Shown here piece by piece: positions 45,509 to 54,188 of a DNA stretch of 64,000 nt. The translations under genes were made by a program, and so were the position numbers. Location: contig JACZJK010000032.1 of NCBI GenBank assembly GCA_014860575.1, forward strand, positions 1-64,000. Reading direction: 5' to 3'. The first letter of the stretch is position 1; each line of letters begins with the position of its first letter. The notes under the pieces were generated by a model. It was not told the DNA's origin, made no database searches, and saw only the letters and a program-made list of their open reading frames with translations. Source of the DNA: Bacteroidales bacterium. GTDB taxonomy: Bacteria > Bacteroidota > Bacteroidia > Bacteroidales > JAAYJT01.

Positions 45509-46321
45509 TTAAAACCCAGGATCAGTTTTGTCAGAATTTCCACCATTTTCAGAAACATCCTCGAATTCTACATCAGCAACAAATTCTTTGCTACCGGTGG
45601 TTTCCTTCACATCCTTATCCCTAATCACAGTATCGGAACTGATGTCGCCTTCTATTGCACCCATCATTTCTACCGATAAGTAGCCATAATGTGACAACAG
45701 GTTGCGGATCACTGTTTTCTTTGCCATTGCATCAAAGTCAGTTTGCCAGGCTGAAGCATTATGCTCATAGGATTTGGAGTACTTCTTTGCATGGGCAATA
45801 ATGCCATCTCTGGTCATGTAAAGTGTTTTCGCAAATCCATTCAACAGCTCGATATGGGCGAAGTAACCTTCCACTTTGTCGGATGATTTTGTTCCGGAGA
45901 AATCAATTTCACCGGTGAGTTTGTTGACTTGCCTCAACTCACCCTCATACACCATATCTGAATTGATGATACGATATTTAGCAGTACGCATGGCCAGTTG
46001 AATATATCCCTTATAACCTATCTGGAATGTAGCAATGACGCCACCTTTGGACTTATAAGGCACAATCCAGGCAAATCCAAGTGCTTTGTTGATGGGCAGC
46101 TTCAGGACGGCTGCTTTCAATGCTTCCATCACCAACTGTTTTGGCTCACAGTCCTGGAGGGATTTGTCACTATTAAACAAGTCAATTACGGATGCAACGA
46201 AAGTTCCTGAGTTTTCCTGTAAAGCATTGCGGAACTGTTCTTCAACAGAAGGTGCTTTCAGGATATTTTTCAGGGCATCAATCTTTTTCAGCCCTGTATT
46301 AGAATTGGTTTTTTCTTCCAT
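45509..46321 (-). CDS. recT: RecT family single-strand annealing recombinase
   Basis: 270 residues. The conserved RecT core is visible: LGFAWIVPYKSKGGVIATFQIGYKGYIQLAMRTAKY (split in two parts near 95-130), then KSKDKVEGYFAHIELLNG-like text and AMAKKTVIRNLLSHYG. RecT binds single strands and promotes annealing in phage-type recombination. It is preceded by an SbcC-like ATPase and followed by an MBL-fold hydrolase, a full recombination module. Confidence 0.93.
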   Translation of the reverse strand: MEEKTNSNTGLKKIDALKNILKAPSVEEQFRNALQENSGTFVASVIDLFNSDKSLQDCEPKQLVMEALKAAVLKLPINKALGFAWIVPYKSKGGVIATFQIGYKGYIQLAMRTAKYRIINSDMVYEGELRQVNKLTGEIDFSGTKSSDKVEGYFAHIELLNGFAKTLYMTRDGIIAHAKKYSKSYEHNASAWQTDFDAMAKKTVIRNLLSHYGYLSVEMMGAIEGDISSDTVIRDKDVKETTGSKEFVADVEFEDVSENGGNSDKTDPGF

Positions 46322-46335
46322 GATAAAATTGGATT

Positions 46336-48252
46336 TTAAGTTTCAATAACAAGTTCAGGGTCTTTGCTCACTGACAAGTTGATCAGTTGCGATTGGGTCG
46401 GGATAATCTGATTGATTCCTTCCCGGTTATCAATAAAGATTGGGGCGTTTACACCGTAATATTTGGAAAGTTTATTGATAATGTCCAGCCCGATAATGGC
46501 TTTGGCGGCTGAATTCAGATCAGCATAAGGTACTCGATGATAAGTTGCCTTGCATGTAGGAATTTCCTGGCCATTGATCTGCTTTTCAAACAATCGCCAC
46601 TTGACCAGTTCAAACATGGCACTGACCTTTTCTTCAATTGCATCAGCTATTGCCTTCTCAAAATTCTGGATTACAAATTCAGTCTTTTCGAGGTTGGCCA
46701 ATTCCTGGGCGAGTTTTTGCTGCTGTTGCTTCAGGTCATGAATGCGGGAATTTCCCTTGTTAATCTGATCCTTCCAGGCAAGTACATCTTTTAAGTTTCC
46801 TATTACGGATTGAAGATGGTATTTGTGCTTTTTCAGTTCAGCTACATCAGGTTGATTCATGGGCTGGCGATACTGCTCTTCCATCGCATCAATCTGGTTG
46901 GCAGCTTCAATGTAACCAGGAATATCTTTTGCAATAAGAGCCGGTTCTTCCACCTGCTGTAATTCATTGCCAAGCCCACCCAAAATACTCTGAAGCTGTG
47001 ATACCTGCTCTTTAATGCTTTCAGACTGTTCAACCAATTGTTGATGTTCAGATTTAAGGACTTTCCCTCGTTCAGAAATTTCACCTACTTTTCTTGCCTT
47101 TGCATTGTTGAATGCTTCCATCAACTCAGTCCGGTGATTTTCAACATCATCAAAAGGTCTTTTACAAGCAGGACAAACTGTTTCATTGTAACTGAACTGC
47201 CGGGATTGTTCCAGGTGCCATTCTTCACGGAGCTTTTCCCTGGCTTTAACATTATCAGCTATGGCCTTATTCAACTCCTTCAAGCGGTTCTCACGATGAA
47301 GAATATCCTTGCGCACATTCTCCATGTCGGATTTTACCCTTGCATTTTGAGCCAGAATATACCGGTAGCCTTTCAAATGTTCTTCCCGGTAGGCAGCAAC
47401 AATATCAGCTAGTTTTTCCTTTGCCTCATGAATTTTCCTCTGAAGCTCGGTTCTTTCCTGAAATTGCTGCTGGTAAGCTTTGGATTTATCAGTAATTGCT
47501 TCCTCAACAGATTGAAATTCTGATTGAGCTTGCTGTAACTGCTTGTTAAGCTCAGTCCAGTCCTGTTCCTTTGGCAAGGATCTGTTGACTTCATCAATAC
47601 GGGTAGGTATCAAATCCAGTTCTGATTTAATCCTGCGCTTTTGATTGGCAACTTGTTTTCTGTACTCTACCAGGTTTTTACCAGTCAGTTCCCTGAGCAA
47701 AGATTCAAACTCTGGTATGCCCCTCGCTACAGATTCATCAGTAACATCATTACCTGCCATTTCAAACAGTATCTTGCGCTGAGCTTCCCAATGCAAGCTG
47801 TTGAAATAATAGGGGCTGGTAATCATTTTAAAGACATCCTCACTGCAAATCGCATCAATCTTTTCCTGGTATTCCCTTACAGTTACAGGCACTTCATTGT
47901 AAAACAAAGTGGTCTCGTGGCCCGAAAATTCAGCCTCAATTGAGCCACGTTTCTTAATCCATTTCTCAGCGAACACTCTTTTGAGGATAATCCGCTTATT
48001 GTCAACTATTAGTAAGCCTTCCACTTCAACATTTTTAGGAGAGCCATTTCCATTATTGGAAATATATTTGACCTCAAAATCACGCCTGTCAGTAGAGTCT
48101 TTACCAAATAGCAACCACAGGAATGCATCCATGATGGTGGTCTTGCCAGTAGCGTTGTCTCCCCTGATATTTGTAACCTGAGAGAAGTTGACCTCCAGGG
48201 ATTTTATGCCTTTGAAATGGTTTATGCGGAGACGTAATAATTCTATGTTCAT
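46336..48252 (-). CDS. SbcC/Rad50-like AAA ATPase with zinc hook
   Basis: 638 residues from the ATG at 48252 (MNIELLRLRINHFKGIKSLE); the 48333 start adds a poor N-terminus. Walker A is GDNATGKTTIMDA (about 31-43). Long coiled coils flank a CPAC zinc-hook motif (TVCPACKRPFDDVENH, about 358). The C-terminal part has IFIDNREGINQI near the Walker B/D-loop position. Such ATPases work with a nuclease to process DNA ends; here no SbcD-type gene is adjacent, and the MBL-fold gene could be a partner. Confidence 0.85.
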   Translation of the reverse strand: MNIELLRLRINHFKGIKSLEVNFSQVTNIRGDNATGKTTIMDAFLWLLFGKDSTDRRDFEVKYISNNGNGSPKNVEVEGLLIVDNKRIILKRVFAEKWIKKRGSIEAEFSGHETTLFYNEVPVTVREYQEKIDAICSEDVFKMITSPYYFNSLHWEAQRKILFEMAGNDVTDESVARGIPEFESLLRELTGKNLVEYRKQVANQKRRIKSELDLIPTRIDEVNRSLPKEQDWTELNKQLQQAQSEFQSVEEAITDKSKAYQQQFQERTELQRKIHEAKEKLADIVAAYREEHLKGYRYILAQNARVKSDMENVRKDILHRENRLKELNKAIADNVKAREKLREEWHLEQSRQFSYNETVCPACKRPFDDVENHRTELMEAFNNAKARKVGEISERGKVLKSEHQQLVEQSESIKEQVSQLQSILGGLGNELQQVEEPALIAKDIPGYIEAANQIDAMEEQYRQPMNQPDVAELKKHKYHLQSVIGNLKDVLAWKDQINKGNSRIHDLKQQQQKLAQELANLEKTEFVIQNFEKAIADAIEEKVSAMFELVKWRLFEKQINGQEIPTCKATYHRVPYADLNSAAKAIIGLDIINKLSKYYGVNAPIFIDNREGINQIIPTQSQLINLSVSKDPELVIET

Positions 48253-48265
48253 GATATTGATTATT

Positions 48266-49147
48266 TTAAGTTTCAACACAGATATTTTCCGGTGCAAGTG
48301 CAGGTACAATGAATTCACATGCTTTTTGAGCACGGCTGGCAGCCCAGGTAATCCAGGTAGGATTGTCTTTCAATACACGTAACCATCCTTTGATGTAAGC
48401 AGCAGTATTTTCAGCATCGTAGTTGATTCCTGCTACGGTTTGCAGGTATGCAGCACCCAATTCAGCCACCAGTTCTTCCTTTGAATAATTCTCGTTATTA
48501 CGGAATTGGTCTGATTCAAAACGGTTCAGGCGCTTCTTATGTCCTGTTGAATGAATCAGCTCATGAAAGAATGCAGCATAGTAGGCATCGCTGTTGAAGA
48601 AGTATTTCTTGTCAGGCATTTCCAATACATCCAATGAAGGTATATATGATGGTGTGTCGTGCATTCCAAGGCGTATTTGAGGCGGATCAGGCATATTGCC
48701 GATAATCTCTTCAGCCTGAATATTGCGTTCGTTAGAAAGGCTCTCTGAGGCCCTGGAAAGGGTGTTGATTTTTGCCTTGCCGATGTCATCAAAGGAGCAC
48801 TGTTCAACATTGAATACCAGGTAGTAGCGAAGTAAAAAGTGAACATTTTGTTTGGCCTCGCCAGTAACCTTATCCGTTGTTGAATCAATCAATCGTTTCC
48901 AGAAAACTACAAGCCTGGATTTTTCACCTTTATTGACGCAACCACCATTTTGTCTCACCTGGTTAAAGGTTCCCCATACTGGTGATGTAAACTGATCAGT
49001 TGAAAGCAACAGGTAGTTGATTCCCTGGTAATGATGGCCATTCAAACTAACCGGCTGCGGAACTTCCCATAATCTTTTCCACGAACTAACTTTTTCAAGA
49101 TTGTCAATAACCTGTTGGGTTACCTGTTCAAATAAATTGCGTTTCAT
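48266..49147 (-). CDS. ArdC-like protein: ssDNA-binding domain plus zincin-like metallopeptidase
   Basis: 293 residues. The N-terminal domain (about 1-130) has WKRLWEVPQPVSLNGHHYQGINYLLL-type text typical of ArdC/DUF1738 single-strand binding, and the C-terminal domain holds the zinc protease motif FHELIHSTGHKKRLNR (HExxH, about 195). Such proteins occur on conjugative plasmids and ICEs, where ArdC helps entering DNA escape restriction. It is the first gene of the 12-gene leftward operon. Confidence 0.9.
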   Translation of the reverse strand: MKRNLFEQVTQQVIDNLEKVSSWKRLWEVPQPVSLNGHHYQGINYLLLSTDQFTSPVWGTFNQVRQNGGCVNKGEKSRLVVFWKRLIDSTTDKVTGEAKQNVHFLLRYYLVFNVEQCSFDDIGKAKINTLSRASESLSNERNIQAEEIIGNMPDPPQIRLGMHDTPSYIPSLDVLEMPDKKYFFNSDAYYAAFFHELIHSTGHKKRLNRFESDQFRNNENYSKEELVAELGAAYLQTVAGINYDAENTAAYIKGWLRVLKDNPTWITWAASRAQKACEFIVPALAPENICVET

Positions 49148-49325
49148 GGTATCACCGGATTAATTATATGATATAATTTCTTTCGGTTACGGAGATAATA
49201 TTGCCTTTGTGCATGATATAAATAAGAAAGGGACAGTACTTAAACTGCCCCTCTCACAAGCTGCTTTTAAAACTCCCAAAAACAGCAAAAGGGTTGCCAG
49301 GTCTATAACTGGCTCACAATGGCAT

Positions 49326-49345
49326 ATAAAAGCCCCGTAGGGCCT
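49326..49345 (-). terminator. Hairpin terminator after the 49352 gene
   Basis: On the minus strand AGGCCC-TAC-GGGGCT (one mismatch) is followed by TTTTAT. It separates the 118-residue gene from the ArdC operon. Confidence 0.5.
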
Positions 49346-49351
49346 GGAGTG

Positions 49352-49708
49352 CTAGCCTACGCTAACATTCCAGAACCTTGGGTAATCCACACCACCGTGG
49401 TTGTGGTATCCTTTGAACTTGCCATAAACATTACCACCGAGTTGTTTTGCCTGAAGCATTGCTGGCAATGGATAAGCGGCCATTTCTCCAATAAGGATTT
49501 CCATTGTTTCCTCCTTATGGATTACTGTTACGAAAGCCCATTGGTTACGATACCTGAAGCTTCGCATTTTAAAAGTGTACTCCTGGTCAAGATTAAAACC
49601 AGGTGCAGTCATTTCTTCTACCACGTCTGCGGGAGTCCTGACTGTCTTGGGCGTGCCATTGACTGTTGTTGTCGGCATAACATTTTGATTTTGGGTGGCG
49701 TTAGCCAC
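49352..49708 (-). CDS. Hypothetical accessory protein
   Basis: 118 residues. The N-terminus is low-complexity (MANATQNQNVMPTTTVNG); the rest forms a beta-rich domain (YTFKMRSFRYRNQWAFVTVIHKEE) with a His/Gly turn (KFKGYHNHGGVDYPRFWNV). The start could also be Met11. No family recognised. It is transcribed separately from the RecT operon, since a terminator follows it. Confidence 0.55.
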   Translation of the reverse strand: MANATQNQNVMPTTTVNGTPKTVRTPADVVEEMTAPGFNLDQEYTFKMRSFRYRNQWAFVTVIHKEETMEILIGEMAAYPLPAMLQAKQLGGNVYGKFKGYHNHGGVDYPRFWNVSVG

Positions 49709-49709
49709 T

Positions 49710-49790
49710 GGTGAGTTTTAAAAAGCTGGCCGGGTAACAACCCAGCCCAAGCTGGAGGTGGGGTTGTTTTGGAGTCAGTCCAAACTCACC
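49710..49790. repeat. Nested inverted repeat upstream of the 49352 gene
   Basis: Outer arms GGTGAGTTT (49710-49718) and AAACTCACC (49782-49790) are perfect inverted repeats; inner arms AACAACCC (49736-49743) and GGGTTGTT (49761-49768) also pair perfectly. The 340-base gap 49709-50050 otherwise shows no gene. It could be an RNA structure, a terminator for the gene at 50051, or a replication or recombination site. Confidence 0.45.
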
Positions 49791-50050
49791 AATATCCAAC
49801 CTTCAAAAAATTTTTTAAAAAATTAAAATTTTGAGGTGGTTTGTATAGCCGGAAATGATAAGGCAATTTATTTCCCTTATAGCAGGAAATTTTGGATTGT
49901 TTGATTCTGGCTGAGAGAATCAAGGTTGGAATGAATAATGGCTATACAAGCAAAATATTCCCGTTAATACTACGGAATTTTGATTAGCGAGGTTGGATTA
50001 AAAGGATTATAGCACAATGAGTCTGATTGTCCTGTTCAATCTATGTGTAA

Positions 50051-51085
50051 TTAGTCTTTGATGCAACGAACAGAAAAACCATATGCCTTACTAGCGGTGG
50101 CGCGTCTGAGTATATCGCCACCGCTGTAACTTAGGGAGCGGAGCCAGAGGTAGTTTGTATAGTACTCATTAGAACTCCACCAGACACCGATGTAGCCAAT
50201 GTTTACGAAGCTACCATCGTTGTCGCGAGCGCCACCCGGAAGCGCCGAAAAGCCACTACTATTATCAGCAGCAGTATTGGGGCTATTCCACAAAGTAGTT
50301 GCTTTTAATTTGCCACCGGCAACATTTTCATCGCCTAAATAAATCGTGAGTTGTGTCCATTCGCTATCAGAAGGTAAATGCCAGCCCGGAGGGCAGGCTT
50401 TTCTTGCAGTTTCCCAATCGTATAGTCTGCCATAAATATTGCAGTTTGATTTGGAATCGTCATAGCACCAGCTTCCGCTTCCGGTCTCATAATTTAAGTT
50501 TTCAGCCATCCAGGTTTGGTTGCCTATTCTTGCGGATTTGTATGTTTTACCGTCACGGGAATCTTTGAATGAGCCTGTTTGCAGTGCATCCAAATGAGCC
50601 AATCTGTCCAGCTTTGCATAACATTCGTGGAGCCGTTCTCGGTATCCTGGTATTGCATTTAGGTATGGTTTTATTTTTTCATCCAGTCGAAAATCTGCGG
50701 CTTCCATCTCGAAGAGATCGAATATCGCCTCGGTAAGTTGCAATCGCTCGCGAGCGAGACTGATCCCTTCTTGGCGAGCTTTCACAGACAGGTTACTTGT
50801 CATTATGACCGTGCGCACTCCGGCCTCCGCCTCACTGATAGCCAACTCAAGCATAGGGGCGATAACAAGACAACTCTCAATGGTAGGAGACTCGACCTGG
50901 GCTGATGCACCAACCTTTGGCACTGCATGCTTAGTCGTTTGCTGCTCCGAAGATTGTTCAACAGCTGCGGCTGGCGCTTGAGTCACGTTGTCACTCTTGC
51001 CCAGAGAACCATTCGAGTCGCCGCTAAAGGAGCATGAGGAGGCGACTATCAGAAGCGCGAGGATAATTGCGAGCTTTGCTTTCAT
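50051..51085 (-). CDS. Lipoprotein with Fibrobacter-type paralogous C-terminal domain
   Basis: 344 residues from the ATG at 51085, where a lipoprotein signal starts (MKAKLAIILALLIVASSCS); the frame opens at 51196. The C-terminal 180 residues carry the 'Fibrobacter succinogenes major paralogous domain' pattern: DGKTYKSARIGNQTWMAENL, GRLYDWETARKACPPGWHLP, GFSALPGGARDNDGSF, YGFSVRCIKD. The N-terminal half is helical and encoded by visibly more GC-rich DNA, so the gene may be a chimera. The domain is a surface-associated C-type-lectin-like fold of unknown ligand. Confidence 0.82.
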   Translation of the reverse strand: MKAKLAIILALLIVASSCSFSGDSNGSLGKSDNVTQAPAAAVEQSSEQQTTKHAVPKVGASAQVESPTIESCLVIAPMLELAISEAEAGVRTVIMTSNLSVKARQEGISLARERLQLTEAIFDLFEMEAADFRLDEKIKPYLNAIPGYRERLHECYAKLDRLAHLDALQTGSFKDSRDGKTYKSARIGNQTWMAENLNYETGSGSWCYDDSKSNCNIYGRLYDWETARKACPPGWHLPSDSEWTQLTIYLGDENVAGGKLKATTLWNSPNTAADNSSGFSALPGGARDNDGSFVNIGYIGVWWSSNEYYTNYLWLRSLSYSGGDILRRATASKAYGFSVRCIKD

Positions 51086-51448
51086 GATCCGGACTCTTTC
51101 CATACCGATAACGGATGGCAAAATCAAAAGTTGGGGCATTTTGTAACTCCAATTTTTAAATTTAATCCAATGTATACTTAATGCTATTTCGTTCATATTG
51201 GTAACCGTACATTTTTTTAATCAATTTCCATTGGTAGAAGGAAAAATATAGCGATAATTCTCTGTGTTTTCATAAAGATATAGATTAATAAAATTTGAAT
51301 ACTTTGTTAATATTTTATTTATCTTATTGTATTGCTCCTAGGTTTTTTCTGTTTCGCCCCGTTTTTTAGAGTGGGTTCTGGACTCCACTATGTTAAAAGA
51401 ATTTGTTACGTTGGGTGGTCAGCCCTACCTTGACAGATTTTTCATTGT
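51086..51448. other. Gene-free stretch upstream of the lipoprotein gene
   Basis: No credible gene is seen. The part next to the lipoprotein gene is GC-richer; beyond about 51200 it becomes AT-rich (TTAATATTTTATTTATC near 51306). No promoter box was recognised with confidence. Confidence 0.35.
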
Positions 51449-51634
51449 TCATCTACCGCCTACATGATTATCATCAGACACAATCAAAACCATTAATAGT
51501 TCTTTAATAGAAATATCATTCACCTGAATCAGGCATTCAATAAAATCAGTATTGAAATATAGGGATTTTTGCTGGATGAAATCTCCGTAATACGGATGTT
51601 TGCTGATGCGATATAGTTTTAAAACTGGCAGCAT
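51449..51634 (-). CDS. Possible small protein with its own promoter
   Basis: 61 residues (MLPVLKLYRISKHPYYGDFI ...). A TATATTTG -7 box on the minus strand (51660-51667) precedes the ATG by 25 bases, which makes a real gene plausible. No homologue recognised. The remaining bases to 51910 hold no gene. Confidence 0.35.
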   Translation of the reverse strand: MLPVLKLYRISKHPYYGDFIQQKSLYFNTDFIECLIQVNDISIKELLMVLIVSDDNHVGGR

Positions 51635-51659
51635 CGGTTGTTTGGGGTTGATGAGGATA

Positions 51660-51667
51660 CAAATATA
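51660..51667 (-). promoter_or_regulatory. Candidate -7 box (TATATTTG) for the 61-residue gene
   Basis: Minus-strand TATATTTG matches TAnnTTTG; no -33 element was assigned. Confidence 0.3.
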
Positions 51668-51910
51668 AGCACAAAATATTCGAAATTAACACGTTGCTAT
51701 GGATTTTATTAAGAATGTTGAATTAAGTTACGATTCGGTCTAATACTACTGTGATTTGAGGGCTATTTGAAGCAATGTATGTAATTTCTGACTATGTAAA
51801 TATTAATGCGGTAGGGTGAAGTAATGTTGCGATAGGTGGTTTTTAGGGGAGAGAGAAAAATTATATTTATGATGGTAGGGGAAAAGTGCTAGATTTCAAA
51901 TAACATAGCA

Positions 51911-53263
51911 TTAATCTTTTTGGTGTTTTCTTACAAAATCGCGAAACGGACCAATAATCCGGCTTATCTCTTCCGCCTCTAAACCCAATTGCGGATGCTT
52001 TTCTTGAGTGTTTGCTCCATTTTTTGCCAGTAGTTCACATATATTTGTATGCCCACCAAATATTGCGGATATATAAGGAGAATTACCATCGTTATCCTTT
52101 GAGTTTAAATCAGCGCCTTCATTTATTAGTAATTGTACGATTTCATAGTGGCCTTTGCCACAAGCCGATGATAATGCTGTACTCCCATTTACGTCTTTTA
52201 AATCAACTCTTGCACCTTTCTCTAAAAGCAACCTTACAATTTTTATGTGACCATTGTGCGCTGCAAGTATTAGTGGCGTATAACCGTCTTTGTCCTTTTT
52301 ATTGATCTCTATACCTCTATTAAGAGCATTGCCGACTTGGTTGTATTCACCATCTCTGGCAGCAAGTGATAGCTTGTCTATTAATGATTGGTTAAAAGCA
52401 TATCCCAAAGTAACACCGAATGGGATAGTTATTGCAGAAAGCATAATCATCATGATTGCATTAAGCAAATCATAATCGGCATAAAGAAAACTAAGAGATA
52501 TCATATGGAACAGCATAAAGTAAACGGCCCCAATTATCATAACTCTATTATATATTTGGTTAGAGAAATTTTTGAGTAAATCGAAGTCACTATAAAGCAT
52601 AATACCAAAATATAGACTTAAGACGATGTTAATAATAAGCACAATGGTCCAAAATAAGCCGCCAAACGAAAGAATACTTAATAATTGTGACGACAATGCG
52701 TGGCCAAATACTACAATATATCCGAGCCCTGGGTGTTCAAGGTGTATAAATTGCTGAGCAAAATAAGTTAAAGTAACGGCCAGCAAAATACATGCACCGT
52801 TGTTTTTTTTATTTAATATCTTGCACAAATACCGTTGCAATATCACAAATAGAAATGCCACTATTATTGATCCAAATATTATTTCCGTGAAATTGAAAAA
52901 CACAAGACGCGGTTCGAAAAACGATTCAAATGGAGGAATTCCTTTTGATATACCAGTTATTGCAATAAACTGCGAAAGTGAAAGCGCCGTAACTACAATT
53001 ATCAGAAAGATGACCGCAATCTTTAAGACTCTGTCATTGCGTGCCAATACAACTCCGCCCATAAAGCCAGCTCCAAATAAAACAGCCAAAAGGGGAAATG
53101 GTAGTATTGGAAATAGCATCCAAATGTGAAGGAGCGTCAGCACTATAGTAGAAATAACACCGCCTGTATACTTTTTATATAGCCTACGTATGCCTGCTCC
53201 CAGAAGATAAAATAGACAGATTATCAACAAAGGAAGGGGAATAAGATTTGCGATGTCATTCAC
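51911..53263 (-). CDS. Multi-pass membrane protein with C-terminal ankyrin repeats
   Basis: 450 residues. The first about 300 residues contain eight to ten hydrophobic helices (start MNDIANLIPLPLLIICLFYLLG). After a short linker come four ankyrin repeats (about 318-440), with DKDGYTPLILAAHNGHIKIV and DVNGSTALSSACGKGHYEIV. The membrane part resembles no transporter family I can name. Ankyrin repeats facing the cytoplasm usually bind proteins. Alone between accessory genes, AT-rich. Confidence 0.78.
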   Translation of the reverse strand: MNDIANLIPLPLLIICLFYLLGAGIRRLYKKYTGGVISTIVLTLLHIWMLFPILPFPLLAVLFGAGFMGGVVLARNDRVLKIAVIFLIIVVTALSLSQFIAITGISKGIPPFESFFEPRLVFFNFTEIIFGSIIVAFLFVILQRYLCKILNKKNNGACILLAVTLTYFAQQFIHLEHPGLGYIVVFGHALSSQLLSILSFGGLFWTIVLIINIVLSLYFGIMLYSDFDLLKNFSNQIYNRVMIIGAVYFMLFHMISLSFLYADYDLLNAIMMIMLSAITIPFGVTLGYAFNQSLIDKLSLAARDGEYNQVGNALNRGIEINKKDKDGYTPLILAAHNGHIKIVRLLLEKGARVDLKDVNGSTALSSACGKGHYEIVQLLINEGADLNSKDNDGNSPYISAIFGGHTNICELLAKNGANTQEKHPQLGLEAEEISRIIGPFRDFVRKHQKD

Positions 53264-53338
53264 GTTATTATTCGTTGATTTTATTGTTTTACAAAATGCT
53301 TTTAAATTGGCAAAGGACTTATGGTGCGCGGGACCTTA

Positions 53339-53363
53339 CGCTCGTTGAATGCTATTGTTAAGC
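53339..53363 (-). repeat. attC-like half-site (integron cassette type) 3' of the 53384 gene
   Basis: On the minus strand, downstream of the stop codon, GCTTAAC (53357-53363) fits the attC R'' consensus RYYYAAC and is followed by AATAGCATTCAACG, text very like many attC sites (AACAAT..TTCAA). The closing GTTRRRY half is not found, so the site would be decayed or cut. Confidence 0.35.
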
Positions 53364-53383
53364 GGGTCCAAGACTTATCCCCG

Positions 53384-54124
53384 CTATTGACTTGTCCCGT
53401 CCATATACACGAGCTCGTTCTCGCAAAATGGGCACCCTGCACTCATGCCAAGATCAATTGAGCACCCACCGCACATCCCCATTTGGCAATGGTTGCAGAA
53501 GAGGAACGCGCCGCGCCCACTACCGATTTTTACAACACCTGGTGGTGCGGGCGCATTCCACAATCTAAGACGCTCTTCCAGGGTTATCCCACATTTTCCA
53601 CACACATCTTGCTGACCTTTGGTGCTCTCCTTTGTTGATGGTTGACGAGGATGCCGAAGCTCTTCTAGCTCGGCACGCAACTGGGGTGAAAGCTCATAAT
53701 TAACTGCGCGGGGTGCGTACCCCCATCCACTTTTCTTGCACCTGTCATGTTCAATACGGTACCACTCGTCGGTTATAAAGCGGCCATGCGCATCAATCTG
53801 CCCATCTTCCGAAAGAACCAAGCAATCAAGCATTGGTTGTTCGATAATTCTACGGTGTTCGGGGGCGAGTCCAGCGATATTAGATCCACTAAACAGCTGG
53901 CGGATGTATGCGATAGACGCCTTCTGGCCACAAACAGCGACGCAATAGTCATAGTAGCTATTTACGACCTCGGACTTAGGGCGTAACACATCACCACTCG
54001 CGATTGTGCAAAAGGCAAGCCGCGTTGGGTCCGCGTGTTCCATAAACAGGGCCATAGCATTATACCCTTGGTCAACGATGTCAAGATCGAAGACGATGCC
54101 AACAGCCGGAAAAGGAAATCTCAT
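53384..54124 (-). CDS. GC-rich foreign gene: hypothetical protein with C-terminal zinc fingers
   Basis: 246 residues. The N-terminal 150 residues have no recognised family (MRFPFPAVGIVFDLDIVDQG). The C-terminus has four CxxC knuckles (CGKCG, CNHC, CGGC, CPFC), a treble-clef or RING-like zinc domain. Its DNA is markedly GC-richer than its neighbours, and it has a strong Shine-Dalgarno (AAGGAGG at 54130-54136, 5 bases before ATG), which native genes here lack. The attC-like text on both sides suggests arrival as an integron cassette, probably from a proteobacterium. Confidence 0.75.
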   Translation of the reverse strand: MRFPFPAVGIVFDLDIVDQGYNAMALFMEHADPTRLAFCTIASGDVLRPKSEVVNSYYDYCVAVCGQKASIAYIRQLFSGSNIAGLAPEHRRIIEQPMLDCLVLSEDGQIDAHGRFITDEWYRIEHDRCKKSGWGYAPRAVNYELSPQLRAELEELRHPRQPSTKESTKGQQDVCGKCGITLEERLRLWNAPAPPGVVKIGSGRGAFLFCNHCQMGMCGGCSIDLGMSAGCPFCENELVYMDGTSQ

Positions 54125-54129
54125 CTTTA

Positions 54130-54136
54130 CCTCCTT
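54130..54136 (-). promoter_or_regulatory. Strong Shine-Dalgarno (AAGGAGG) of the GC-rich gene
   Basis: Minus-strand AAGGAGG with a 5-base spacer to the ATG at 54124. Bacteroidota genes rarely use such sites, so this marks the gene as foreign and fixes its start. Confidence 0.8.
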
Positions 54137-54150
54137 GAATCTTTAATGCA

Positions 54151-54188
54151 GCCTAATGTGATGCTCACCAGCTGGCGGGCTTGAGAGC
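54151..54188 (-). repeat. attC-like 3' end upstream of the GC-rich gene
   Basis: On the minus strand ATTAGGC (54151-54157) differs by one base from the attC core GTTAGGC and is preceded by GC-rich text (CTCAAGCCCGCCAGCTGGTG) like an attC arm. Support is partial. The rest of the gap to 54632 shows no gene. Confidence 0.3.

Noticed and set aside
49228-49257. GGGACAGT ... ACTGCCCC hairpin as a terminator or regulatory RNA
   Set aside because: One internal mismatch and no T-run on either strand; too weak to list as a terminator.
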